Source: an uncultured Acetatifactor sp. (GTDB taxonomy: Bacteria > Bacillota > Clostridia > Lachnospirales > Lachnospiraceae). Taken from it: DNA of 64,000 nucleotides. The translations under genes and the position numbers were made by a program. A model generated the notes under the pieces. That model did not search any database and was not told the origin of the DNA. It saw nothing but the letters and a program-made list of their open reading frames with translations. Within the stretch, counting starts at the first letter, position 1; every line of letters begins with the position of its first letter. The stretch lies in the NCBI GenBank assembly GCA_934426825.1, contig CAKRYI010000005.1:1-64000 (forward strand). The letters are read 5' to 3'. Below are positions 18,391 to 26,641 of this stretch, piece by piece.

Positions 18391-19929
18391 ATGCCAAAGT
18401 GGATTGATAATGCGATTTTTTATGAAATTTATCCCCAGTCTTTTTGCGATACCAACGGTGACGGAATCGGTGATTTTCAGGGAATCATAGAAAAACTGGA
18501 CTATATTAAGGAACTCGGATGCAATGCTGTCTGGCTCAATCCCTGTTTTCAGTCTCCTTTCGGGGACGCAGGCTATGATGTGTCGGATTATTACAGTGTG
18601 GCGCCCAGATACGGAACCAATGAGGATTTGAAGCGGCTGTTTCGGGAGGCACACAGAAGGGATATGCACGTACTGTTAGACCTGGTGCCGGGGCATACCT
18701 CTGTGGAACATAAATGGTTTAAGGAATCCATGAAGGCGGAGAAAAATCAGTATACAGACCGTTATGTGTGGACGGATGATGTGTGGAATCTTCCGCAGAA
18801 TATGGGATACCTCTGTGGAATTTCCGAGAGAAACGGTTCCTGTGTGGTGAACTTTTTCTCCCATCAGCCGGCGTTAAATTATGGATTCTATAAACCGGAG
18901 CAGCCGTGGCAGCAGCCTATGGATGCGGAGGGACCGAAGGCAACTTTGGAGGAAATGAAAAGGATAATCCGTTTCTGGCTCGGAATGGGCTGTGACGGCT
19001 TCCGTGTGGACATGGCGGGTTCTCTGGTGAAAAATGATGAGGACAGCAAGGGAACGATAAAACTGTGGCAGAATGTCAGACAATTTCTGGATGCGGAGTT
19101 CCCGGAGGCGGCATTTATCTCCGAGTGGGGCGAGCCGGATAAGTCCATTGAGGGCGGTTTCCATATGGATTTTCTGCTGCATTTCGGACCTTCCCATTAC
19201 ACGGATTTGTTCCGCTGCGAGGAACCCTTCTTTTCCGGCAGAGGAAAAGGCGATGTGGCGGCATTTGTGGAAAAATATACGGAGAACTATAACAAGGCGG
19301 CGGGCAGGGGATTGATTTGTATTCCCTCCGGCAATCATGATATGGACAGACTTGCAAGACACCTCCACGGAAAGGAACTGAAGGTGGCGTTTGCGTTCTT
19401 GCTTTCCATGCCGGGAGCACCGTTTTTGTACTATGGGGACGAGATTGGCATGCGTTATGTGGAGGGGCTTGCCTCTGTGGAGGGCGGATATAACCGCACC
19501 GGCTCCCGTTCCCCCATGCAGTGGGACGGTACGACCAATGCGGGATTCAGCTCAGCACCGGCGGAAAAGCTGTACATACAGCAGGATTTGAGTGCGGACA
19601 GACCTACCGTGGAGGGACAGAAGGCAGACCCGGATTCCCTGTACCGGGAGGTACAAAAGCTGATTGAAATCAGAAAGGCAACCCCGGCACTCGGAAACAG
19701 AGGGAATATCGGATTTGTTTATGCCAAAAAGAATGAGTATCCGTTTGCTTATATAAGAAGCTGCGAGGAACAGAAAGTGCTGGTGGTTTTGAATCCTTCC
19801 GAGAGGGAAAGTGCTTTTGCGGGAAATTATGACCTAAAAGAGACGCTTTACAGCTTTGGCGGAGAGGTTCGCTGCGAGGGCGGTATGATAAAGGTTCCCG
19901 GTAATTCTGCGGGATTTTATCGTATTTGA
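18391..19929 (+). CDS. GH13-family alpha-glucosidase/amylase-like enzyme
   Basis: 512 residues, cytoplasmic (no signal peptide). GH13 motifs are clear: the N-terminal FYEIYPQSFCDTNGDGIGD; DLVPGHTS for conserved region I (the usual N-H-x-S is replaced by PGHTS); the nucleophile Asp in GCDGFRVDMAG; the acid/base Glu in FISEWGEP; and PSGNHDMDR. It probably hydrolyses or rearranges short alpha-glucans or sucrose-like sugars taken up by the cell. Exact specificity is not readable. The ATG is preceded by AAGGAG; upstream in-frame codons overlap the SOD end. The next gene starts 16 bases after its stop. Confidence 0.9.
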   Translation: MPKWIDNAIFYEIYPQSFCDTNGDGIGDFQGIIEKLDYIKELGCNAVWLNPCFQSPFGDAGYDVSDYYSVAPRYGTNEDLKRLFREAHRRDMHVLLDLVPGHTSVEHKWFKESMKAEKNQYTDRYVWTDDVWNLPQNMGYLCGISERNGSCVVNFFSHQPALNYGFYKPEQPWQQPMDAEGPKATLEEMKRIIRFWLGMGCDGFRVDMAGSLVKNDEDSKGTIKLWQNVRQFLDAEFPEAAFISEWGEPDKSIEGGFHMDFLLHFGPSHYTDLFRCEEPFFSGRGKGDVAAFVEKYTENYNKAAGRGLICIPSGNHDMDRLARHLHGKELKVAFAFLLSMPGAPFLYYGDEIGMRYVEGLASVEGGYNRTGSRSPMQWDGTTNAGFSSAPAEKLYIQQDLSADRPTVEGQKADPDSLYREVQKLIEIRKATPALGNRGNIGFVYAKKNEYPFAYIRSCEEQKVLVVLNPSERESAFAGNYDLKETLYSFGGEVRCEGGMIKVPGNSAGFYRI

Positions 19930-19944
19930 CGTTGAGGAGCGGAC

Positions 19945-20664
19945 ATGAATCGGATAAATTATCAAAAGGAACTGGAGAAGATACTGGCAGGTCTGGGTGA
20001 GAGGGTTCCGAGACTTTTTCTGCACAGCTGCTGTGCTCCGTGCAGCAGCTATTGTCTGGAATATCTGTGCCGATATTTTGCCATTACGGTATTTTATTTT
20101 AACCCCAATATTTCCGCGGAGGAAGAGTACCGGAAAAGAGTGCGGGAACAGAAACGGCTGATTGCGCAGTACAATGCCGAACGGAAAGGGTATCCCATTG
20201 AAATTGTGGAGGGGGATTACGAACCCGATTCTTTTTTCCGTATGGCAAGGGGATATGAAAACTGTCCGGAGGGCGGCGAGAGGTGTTTTAAGTGTTTTGA
20301 AATGCGCCTTGGCGAAACCGCCCATAAGGCAAAGGAGGGCGGTTTTGACTATTTTGCAACAACGCTCACCATCAGCCCTTTAAAAAATGCGGAAAAAATA
20401 AACGAGATTGGACAGGCGCTTGCGAAAGAGACGGGTGTGGCATGGCTTCCTTCGGATTTTAAGAAGAAGGAGGGCTATAAGCGCTCCATTGAACTGTCCG
20501 CCCAATATGATTTGTACCGGCAGGATTATTGTGGCTGCGCCTATTCCAAGGCAGAGCGGGAAAAGGAAAAGAAGTTGCGCAATTTGGCAAATTACGGTAC
20601 AATCATAGAGACTGTCTGTACAGAAGGTGCAGAAAAAGAAATCGGGATGGAAAAAGAGGATTAA
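19945..20664 (+). CDS. queH: epoxyqueuosine reductase QueH
   Basis: 239 residues. Carries out the last step of queuosine synthesis in tRNA: reduction of epoxyqueuosine. Family hallmarks are the vicinal cysteines in LHSCCAPCSSY (Cys29-Cys30, plus Cys33), CFKCFEMR near residue 110 and DYCGCAYS near 193. These bind an Fe-S cluster and an additional metal in characterised QueH. The highly charged C-terminal tail (AEREKEKKLRN and beyond) is family-typical. Ribosome binding site GAGGAG. Only three bases separate it from argS, so they form an operon. Confidence 0.93.
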   Translation: MNRINYQKELEKILAGLGERVPRLFLHSCCAPCSSYCLEYLCRYFAITVFYFNPNISAEEEYRKRVREQKRLIAQYNAERKGYPIEIVEGDYEPDSFFRMARGYENCPEGGERCFKCFEMRLGETAHKAKEGGFDYFATTLTISPLKNAEKINEIGQALAKETGVAWLPSDFKKKEGYKRSIELSAQYDLYRQDYCGCAYSKAEREKEKKLRNLANYGTIIETVCTEGAEKEIGMEKED

Positions 20665-20667
20665 GAG

Positions 20668-22449
20668 ATGAAAAAGATTTTGGACAAGTTGACGGAGGAG
20701 ATGCAGAAGGCCTTTGAGGCGGCAGGATATGATGCAGCACTGGGCAGGGTAACGGTATCTAACCGTCCGGATTTGTGTGAATACCAGTGTAACGGAGCCA
20801 TGGCAGGCGCAAAACAGTATCATAAGGCGCCTGTCATGATTGCCAATGATGTGGCGGCACAGCTTGCAAACAGCAGTGTGTACAAGGAGGCAACAGCGGT
20901 AGCTCCCGGATTTTTGAATTTGAAGGTATCCGAAGAATTCTTGCTTGAGTATGTGCAGGGTATGAAGGCAGATTCCAAGTTTGGACTGGATATGCCCGCA
21001 AAGCCTAAAAAAATTGTGATTGACTACGGCGGACCCAATGTGGCGAAAGCACTCCATGTGGGACACCTTCGCTCCGCCATTATCGGAGAGAGTTTAAAGA
21101 GAATTGCCCGGTTCGTGGGACATGATGTAGTGGGAGATATTCATTTAGGTGACTGGGGACAACCCATGGGATTGATTATCCATGAATTGCAGCTTCGTTA
21201 TCCTGAACTTCCTTATTTTGACGAGAGCTATACCGGAGAATATCCGGAGGAAGCGCCCGTTACCATTTCCGAGCTGGAGGAGATTTACCCCACAGCCAGC
21301 GGTAAATCCAAGGAAGACCCGGAATATAAGGCAAAGGCCATGGAGGCTACGTTTAAATTGCAGAGCGGAGTGCGGGGATACCGTGCGCTGTGGAATCACA
21401 TTATCCGTGTGTCCGTAAGTGATTTGAAGAGAAACTATGAGAAACTCAATGTGGAATTTGATTTGTGGAACGGAGAATCCACGGTTCACGATATGATTCC
21501 CGATATGGTGAAATACATGAAGGACGGCGGATACGCCTATATCAGCGACGGTGCGCTGGTGGTGGATGTGAAAGAGGATACGGACACCAAGGAGATTCCT
21601 CCCTGCATGATTTTAAAATCGGACGGCGCATCTTTGTATAACACTACAGACCTTGCCACCATTCAGATGAGAATGAGAGATTTTCATCCGGATGAAATGA
21701 TTTATCTGACAGATAAGAGACAGGATTTGTATTTTGAGCAGGTATTCCGCTGCGCGCGCAAGACAAAACTGGTGGAGCAGGATACAGAGCTTTTGCACAT
21801 TGGTTTCGGTACCATGAACGGCAAGGACGGTAAACCTTATAAAACCCGTCAGGGTGGTGTGCCGAGACTGGAAAACCTGATTGACGAGATTAACGAGGAA
21901 ATGCTTCGCAAGATTAAGGAAAACAGCGAGAGCAAGGGCTATCAGGTGGACGAAGACGAGGCCTCCAAGACAGCGAAAATCGTCGGACTGGCTGCCATTA
22001 AATACGGTGATTTGTCCAATCAGCCTGCCAAGGATTATATCTTCGATGTAGACCGCTTTACATCCTTTGAGGGAGATACCGGTCCTTATATTCTGTATAC
22101 CATTGTCCGGATTAAGTCCATTCTGGCAAAATATAATGCCCAGGGCGGCAATGTGGACAGCGCCTGCCTTCAGACGGTACAGAATGATTCCGAGAAAGCG
22201 CTGGTTATGGAACTTACAAAATTCAATGCCATGATGGAAGCTGCCTATGCGGAGAGTGCGCCCAATAAGGTTTGCGCATACATTTATGATTTGGCAAATG
22301 AGTTCAACCGTTTCTACCATGAAACTCCGATTCTGAATGAGAGCGATGAAAAGAAGAAAGCAGGCTGGATTGCACTTTTAGAGCTTACAAGAGATGTGCT
22401 GGAGACCTGCATTGACGTACTGGGATTCAGCGCACCGGAGAGAATGTAA
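20668..22449 (+). CDS. argS: arginine-tRNA ligase
   Basis: 593 residues, class Ia synthetase. N-terminal ArgRS additional domain; HVGH at residues 130-133 as the HIGH signature within VAKALHVGHLRSAIIG; catalytic core with YLTDKRQDLYFEQVF; and a C-terminal DALR anticodon-binding domain. As is common for ArgRS, a canonical KMSKS is not obvious. It lacks a T-box and instead follows queH with almost no gap. Confidence 0.97.
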   Translation: MKKILDKLTEEMQKAFEAAGYDAALGRVTVSNRPDLCEYQCNGAMAGAKQYHKAPVMIANDVAAQLANSSVYKEATAVAPGFLNLKVSEEFLLEYVQGMKADSKFGLDMPAKPKKIVIDYGGPNVAKALHVGHLRSAIIGESLKRIARFVGHDVVGDIHLGDWGQPMGLIIHELQLRYPELPYFDESYTGEYPEEAPVTISELEEIYPTASGKSKEDPEYKAKAMEATFKLQSGVRGYRALWNHIIRVSVSDLKRNYEKLNVEFDLWNGESTVHDMIPDMVKYMKDGGYAYISDGALVVDVKEDTDTKEIPPCMILKSDGASLYNTTDLATIQMRMRDFHPDEMIYLTDKRQDLYFEQVFRCARKTKLVEQDTELLHIGFGTMNGKDGKPYKTRQGGVPRLENLIDEINEEMLRKIKENSESKGYQVDEDEASKTAKIVGLAAIKYGDLSNQPAKDYIFDVDRFTSFEGDTGPYILYTIVRIKSILAKYNAQGGNVDSACLQTVQNDSEKALVMELTKFNAMMEAAYAESAPNKVCAYIYDLANEFNRFYHETPILNESDEKKKAGWIALLELTRDVLETCIDVLGFSAPERM

Positions 22450-22525
22450 TTGTGCTAAAAGACAGGCTGTAAAAGTCCATGTGAAAAAAAGTGACAAATT
22501 TGTACCGAAAAAAGAAAAAATTTTG

Positions 22526-22554
22526 TTGACAAAAAAGGCATGTCATTGTATACT
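22526..22554 (+). promoter_or_regulatory. consensus promoter for the tRNA-Val/tRNA-Met unit
   Basis: TTGACA, 17 bases, TATACT, ending about 32 bases before the first tRNA. The intervening GTCGGTTGCGTGAGTAACCG can form a hairpin. Confidence 0.85.
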
Positions 22555-22586
22555 AACAAAGTCGGTTGCGTGAGTAACCGACAGAT

Positions 22587-22659
22587 GGAAGTTTAGCTCA
22601 GCTGGGAGAGCATCTGCCTTACAAGCAGAGGGTCATAGGTTCGAGCCCTATAACTTCCA
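22587..22659 (+). tRNA. tRNA-Val (anticodon TAC)
   Basis: Cloverleaf: acceptor GGAAGTT/AACTTCC, D arm GCTC/GAGC, anticodon stem TCTGC/GCAGA with loop CTTACAA, T arm ATAGG-TTCGAGC-CCTAT, discriminator A. The 3' CCA is not encoded. Confidence 0.96.
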
Positions 22660-22683
22660 CTCCAACGAAAGTTGGTCATAGAT

Positions 22684-22757
22684 GGCGAGATAGCTCAGTT
22701 GGCTAGAGCATGCGGTTCATACCCGCAGTGTCGAGGGTTCAAATCCCCCTCTCGCTA
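22684..22757 (+). tRNA. tRNA-Met, elongator (anticodon CAT)
   Basis: Acceptor GGCGAGA/TCTCGCT with a G-U first pair, anticodon loop TTCATAC on a TGCGG/CCGCA stem, T arm GAGGG/CCCCC with one irregular pair, discriminator A. The anticodon stem lacks the three consecutive G-C pairs of initiator tRNA, so elongator Met is preferred; a lysidine-type tRNA-Ile is less likely. Confidence 0.92.
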
Positions 22758-22772
22758 CTGTCAAAAGTTGCG

Positions 22773-22816
22773 ACACCAAGATGAACGGTAAGCTGTTTGT
22801 CTTGGTGTATATTTTT
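22773..22816 (+). terminator. terminator of the tRNA unit
   Basis: ACACCAAGA pairs with TCTTGGTGT, followed by a T-rich stretch (TATATTTTT). Confidence 0.75.
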
Positions 22817-22972
22817 GGTGACAAATAATGTAATCAATTTGGTCAGTTCCTATTTCGGGGAACAAAAATTTCCTAATGAATTATAAAGTTTATTTTAAAT
22901 AGCCTGTTCCGGTGTATCAATTCAGGTGGAATAACTTTGACTTATAGAGTAGTTATGGGACGGTAAAATAAA

Positions 22973-23036
22973 TAGAAGTCATTTTCGCTTCCGGCACTCG
23001 GAAAACCGAGATAAAGGGGAAACAAAATGACTTCTA
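22973..23036. repeat. 64-base inverted-repeat element with internal hairpin
   Basis: TAGAAGTCATTTT (22973-22985) is perfectly complementary to AAAATGACTTCTA (23024-23036). Inside, CTCGG-AAAA-CCGAG forms a second hairpin and TTCC can pair with GGAA. The region from the tRNA terminator to the DUF4177 gene otherwise contains no convincing frame. It could be a structured RNA, a tiny MITE-like insertion or a bidirectional terminator. Confidence 0.6.
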
Positions 23037-23129
23037 CATATTTATATTACCACTGTACTCACAATAAATCAATAATTATATGAGAAAACAGTATAACTAT
23101 GTGTATAAGCATATATACTTGGGTGCATA

Positions 23130-23150
23130 CAAAAATTGCACCGGTGCAGC
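23130..23150 (-). terminator. short terminator after the DUF4177 gene
   Basis: Read on the minus strand, the palindrome TGCACCGGTGCA is followed by a T run, just past the stop codon. The stem is short. Confidence 0.45.
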
Positions 23151-23154
23151 TCTA

Positions 23155-23361
23155 TCAGATTTTTTCAAACACCATGGTTGCCTGAATACGGTCTCCGCCA
23201 CCAAAACCGGTACTGTTGGCAGAGGCAGTGGTAATGGTATGCAAACGGTATCCTTTGGCAGCCTGAGTGTTGATTGCATCTTCCAGCTCCTTGAGGTTCT
23301 TTGAAGCGGTTCCGATAAGTTTCTCCTTCAATGTTACTTGTAATACTACGTACTGATTCAT
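23155..23361 (-). CDS. DUF4177 small protein, 68 aa
   Basis: Small soluble protein starting NQYVVLQVTLKEKLIG, followed by LEDAINTQAAKGYRLHTI and a Gly-rich turn, ending ATMVFEK. This matches the DUF4177 pattern of a short beta-alpha-beta fold in which a strand ends the chain. The ribosome binding site AAGGAGG is nearly perfect. It is alone on its strand in a gene-poor stretch. Function is unknown. The ~460 bases between its start and rarA hold A/T-rich DNA with the rarA promoter and no gene I trust. Confidence 0.8.
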   Translation of the reverse strand: MNQYVVLQVTLKEKLIGTASKNLKELEDAINTQAAKGYRLHTITTASANSTGFGGGDRIQATMVFEKI

Positions 23362-23711
23362 AGTAAATCCTCCTTCTCATAGGTGTTTTGTTATTTATAT
23401 CAACTTCCGCACGGGTACTTCCGGCATGAAGCAGATAACATAGTTGTAAAAAGTAGTTTATATTAATGACAATTAATTGGTACATAAGCCGGAAAATACA
23501 CTTTTGACTACACAAGTCCTAATGCTATACGATATGGTAGTGTTAATCGCATTGAGCATATTTCTGTATGGGCACCTTATATATAAGCATATCCTTAAAT
23601 TCTATATCATCATGCTCTTTTTAGGTATAGTATACATGAAATATAAAAAAATTAATATTAAATTTTACAAAATATGACAGTAACTGTGTTTTGCTAGAAA
23701 ATACTCCGGCA

Positions 23712-23740
23712 TTGAGAAATCTCCAAAGAAGTGGTATTAT
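23712..23740 (+). promoter_or_regulatory. rarA promoter
   Basis: TTGAGA, 17 bases, TATTAT, followed by a GTATC/GATAC hairpin in the leader. Confidence 0.65.
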
Positions 23741-23823
23741 CAAAAGAGTGGTATCGCATGTTCTCTATGTGATACAGGGAAAATGAAACGAAAAACTGAA
23801 AACACGGAAAGGATTGTCATATC

Positions 23824-25167
23824 GTGGATTTGTTTGAATACATGAGAAAAAACCAGATGGAGAAAGAGTCTCCCCTCGCGGCAAGAATGCGTCCCCGTAC
23901 CTTGGACGAGGTTGTGGGGCAGGAGCATATTATCGGGAAGGATAAGCTGTTATATCGTGCCATTCAGGCGGATAAAATCAGTTCCATTATTTTTTACGGC
24001 CCTCCCGGAACGGGAAAAACCACACTGGCGAAGGTGATTGCCAACACGACCAGCGCAGAGTTCACCCAGATTAACGCAACGGTAGCCGGGAAAAAGGACA
24101 TGGAAGAAGTGGTGGCGAAGGCAAAAGATTTGCAGGGAATGTATGGCAAACGCACCATTCTTTTCATTGACGAGATACACCGGTTCAATAAGGGACAGCA
24201 AGATTATCTGCTTCCGTTTGTGGAGGACGGAACCATTATTTTAATCGGTGCAACGACGGAAAATCCCTATTTTGAGGTCAATGGGGCATTAATTTCCCGT
24301 TCCATTATTTTTGAATTGCAGCCGATTCCGAAAGAGGCAATCAGAGAGCTTTTAAAAAAGGCGGTGTACGACAAAGAGCGGGGCATGGGTTCCTACAATG
24401 CTGTGATTGAGGAGGATGCGTTGGATTTCCTGGCGGATTTGTCCGGCGGAGATGCAAGACACGCCCTAAATGCCATCGAACTCGGAATCATGACGACCAA
24501 TCGCAGCGATGAAGACGGCAAAATTCACATTACGCTGGATGTGGCGCAGGAGTGTATTCAGAAGCGTGCCGTGCGGTATGATAAGAGCGGAGATAATCAT
24601 TATGATACGATTTCCGCCTTTATCAAAAGTATGCGGGGGTCTGACCCGGATGCGGCAGTCTATTATCTGGCAAGAATGTTGTATGCAGGGGAAAGCGTTA
24701 CTTTTATTGCGAGAAGAATTATGATTTGTGCATCGGAGGATGTGGGAAATGCAGACCCGAATGCACTGGTTGTTGCAGTCAATGCCTCCCTTGCGGTAGA
24801 ACGGGTGGGAATGCCGGAGGCGCAGATTATTTTGTCGCAGGCGGCCTCCTATGTGGCATGTGCGCCCAAAAGCAATTCCGCATGCAATGCGGTGTTTGAG
24901 GCAATGCAGGAAGTGGAGCGCACAGGTAATCTGGCAATCCCCACACACTTACAGGATGCACATTATAAAGGAGCGGCAAAAATGGGACGAGGAACCGGTT
25001 ATAAGTACGCGCACGATTATCCAAATCATTATGTGGAACAGCAGTATCTGCCTTACGAATTGAACGGAAAGGAATTTTACCGGCCTTCGGGCAACGGATA
25101 TGAAGTGAAAATTAAAGAGCACATGGAGCGCATACGCAGAGAAGCAAAGGAGACAAAGGAAGATTAG
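23824..25167 (+). CDS. rarA: replication-associated recombination protein A (MgsA/RarA ATPase)
   Basis: 447 residues. AAA+ clamp-loader-like ATPase acting at stalled replication forks. Walker A GPPGTGKT at residues 59-66, Walker B ILFIDEIHR with Asp116-Glu117, sensor 1 in ILIGATTENPYFEVN, arginine-finger ISRS, then the helical MgsA C-terminal domain (PNALVVAVNASLAVERVGMPEAQ and DYPNHYVEQQYLP). The start is a GTG with AAGGA ten bases upstream; no in-frame ATG offers a better site without losing conserved residues. Its stop overlaps the stop of the convergent DUF4364 gene. Confidence 0.95.
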   Translation: MDLFEYMRKNQMEKESPLAARMRPRTLDEVVGQEHIIGKDKLLYRAIQADKISSIIFYGPPGTGKTTLAKVIANTTSAEFTQINATVAGKKDMEEVVAKAKDLQGMYGKRTILFIDEIHRFNKGQQDYLLPFVEDGTIILIGATTENPYFEVNGALISRSIIFELQPIPKEAIRELLKKAVYDKERGMGSYNAVIEEDALDFLADLSGGDARHALNAIELGIMTTNRSDEDGKIHITLDVAQECIQKRAVRYDKSGDNHYDTISAFIKSMRGSDPDAAVYYLARMLYAGESVTFIARRIMICASEDVGNADPNALVVAVNASLAVERVGMPEAQIILSQAASYVACAPKSNSACNAVFEAMQEVERTGNLAIPTHLQDAHYKGAAKMGRGTGYKYAHDYPNHYVEQQYLPYELNGKEFYRPSGNGYEVKIKEHMERIRREAKETKED

Positions 25168-25679
25168 AACAGTTCCTTTGTCAGATACATATAAATTTCC
25201 TGATTTTTTTTCTGCCAGTTGTCGCAGATAGCGGAAGCAATTTCCTCAGAGGGGACGGACAGGGTAATATCCACCAGTTTGTTCCCTCTGTCTTTTGCCA
25301 CGAGATGCGCCTCGTACTCCCCGGAGGTGGATTTGTAATAATCCCCAAGAACAGAGACTTCGTTGCGTAGGGACAGTTCATTTTCCCGAAAATAGGAGTT
25401 AATGTCATTTTTGATGGCATCGCTGATTCGGTTTTGGAAAAAAGTCAGAGTTTCCCTGCCTTCGTCGGTAATCGCCAGATGGGTACGGTTACGAATCGAG
25501 CGGGAAGAAATCATTCCGGCATCCGTCAGTTCATTGATAACCTGCTGCAACGTCAGAAAGGTAGTGTATTCTCTCTCCAAAATGAAATCGCTGATTTGCG
25601 CCGTGGTCAGAGGAAAAGAGACACGGTCCAACATATATAACACAATCAGTTTGTATAAGGTCAATGGGTCTTGTAACAT
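25164..25679 (-). CDS. DUF4364 protein, winged-helix regulator-like
   Basis: 171 residues beginning MLQDPLTLYKLIVLYMLDRV. The first ~90 residues have the look of a winged helix-turn-helix (LTTAQISDFILEREYTTFLTLQQVINELTDAGMI, then HLAITDEGRETLTFF). The rest is a beta-rich C-terminal domain. The pattern matches DUF4364, seen in Clostridia. The start was set at the ATG with AAGGAG upstream, so its first 19 bases overlap the end of the radical SAM gene, suggesting translational coupling. A transcriptional regulator role is inference from the fold. Confidence 0.8.
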   Translation of the reverse strand: MLQDPLTLYKLIVLYMLDRVSFPLTTAQISDFILEREYTTFLTLQQVINELTDAGMISSRSIRNRTHLAITDEGRETLTFFQNRISDAIKNDINSYFRENELSLRNEVSVLGDYYKSTSGEYEAHLVAKDRGNKLVDITLSVPSEEIASAICDNWQKKNQEIYMYLTKELF

Positions 25680-26629
25680 AAGGTTTCTCCTTCTTTGAAA
25701 TCCTGTCCCTGAAAGGCACCGGTGTCCCGCAGTTGTTTGTGCAGGGAGTTGAGCACATCCCGTTTGTTGCCACTCCACAGCGGAGCAATCAGTATCTTTT
25801 TCGGACCGTCCCCAGTGACACGGTGAATCACAATATCCGGGGATAAGTGTGTCAGGCAGTCGCAGATAATGGACAGATAGTTTTCTTTGGTTAGTACCTC
25901 AAATTTTCCGGCAAGATAGTCTTTCGCCAAATCGGTATTCTTTAGTACATGGAGTAATTGCAGCTTGATTCCGAAAGGACGCAGACAATTTAAGTAGGAA
26001 ATGGTTTCAAGCATCATATGTTTCGTTTCACCCGGCAATCCTAAAATCACATGTACAATCACCGGAATCTGCAAGGCTTGCAGATGGTGGAAAGCCGTTT
26101 CAAAACAGGACAAAGAATAGCCACGGCGGATATATGCCGCAGTCTGTTCGTGAATGGTCTGCAGTCCCAGCTCCACCCAGATAAATTTGTCCGGATACTG
26201 TGTTTTTAATTCCGACAACAGGGACAGTACATCTTCCGGCAGGCAGTCCGGTCTTGTGGCAATGGAAATGCCGCATATATCGGGGCAATTCAGGGCAGAG
26301 CGGTAAATCTGAGCCAAATAGTCCACCGGGGCATAGGTATTGGTATATGCCTGAAAATAGGCGATAAAGCAGTTCCCGGTTGCTTTGCCGCCAAAGAGTG
26401 AAAATCCCTCTTTAATTTGATTTTCAATACTCTGACCGTGCAAGTCCACGGCGAAATCGCCGCTTCCGCCCGCACTACAGAAGATACAGCCCCGAGTGCC
26501 CAGAGTGCCGTCCCGGTTGGGACAGGTCATGTGGGCATTCAGGGCTATTTTATAGCATTTATGGTGAAAAGTATTTTTACAATAAGCGTCAAGTGAATAA
26601 TAGGGTTTACCATACCAGTCCGGCTTCAT
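25661..26629 (-). CDS. TIGR01212-family radical SAM protein (YhcC-like)
   Basis: 322 residues. The radical SAM cluster cysteines sit in CPNRDGTLGTRGCIFC (Cys36, Cys48, Cys51), with the unusually long first spacing characteristic of this family. SISIATRPDCLPE-like and GLQTIHEQTAAYIRRGYS motifs follow, resembling the Elp3/biotin-synthase-type core. The natural substrate is not known to me. It is transcribed after the malic enzyme (12-base gap) and overlaps the DUF4364 gene, forming a three-gene operon. Confidence 0.88.
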   Translation of the reverse strand: MKPDWYGKPYYSLDAYCKNTFHHKCYKIALNAHMTCPNRDGTLGTRGCIFCSAGGSGDFAVDLHGQSIENQIKEGFSLFGGKATGNCFIAYFQAYTNTYAPVDYLAQIYRSALNCPDICGISIATRPDCLPEDVLSLLSELKTQYPDKFIWVELGLQTIHEQTAAYIRRGYSLSCFETAFHHLQALQIPVIVHVILGLPGETKHMMLETISYLNCLRPFGIKLQLLHVLKNTDLAKDYLAGKFEVLTKENYLSIICDCLTHLSPDIVIHRVTGDGPKKILIAPLWSGNKRDVLNSLHKQLRDTGAFQGQDFKEGETLCYKTH

Positions 26630-26641
26630 GGGATTCCTCGC

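Noticed and set aside
22840..23080. Inverted repeat considered as an insertion-sequence end
   Set aside because: No transposase frame or second distant end is present; kept only as an unexplained element.
23080..23304. Plus-strand frame opposite the DUF4177 gene
   Set aside because: The minus-strand gene has a near-perfect ribosome binding site and a recognised family; this one is its shadow.
23477..23677. 66-codon hydrophobic frame upstream of rarA
   Set aside because: A/T-rich DNA gives such frames by chance; there is no ribosome binding site and the composition (many Ile, Lys, Tyr) is unlike the neighbouring proteins.
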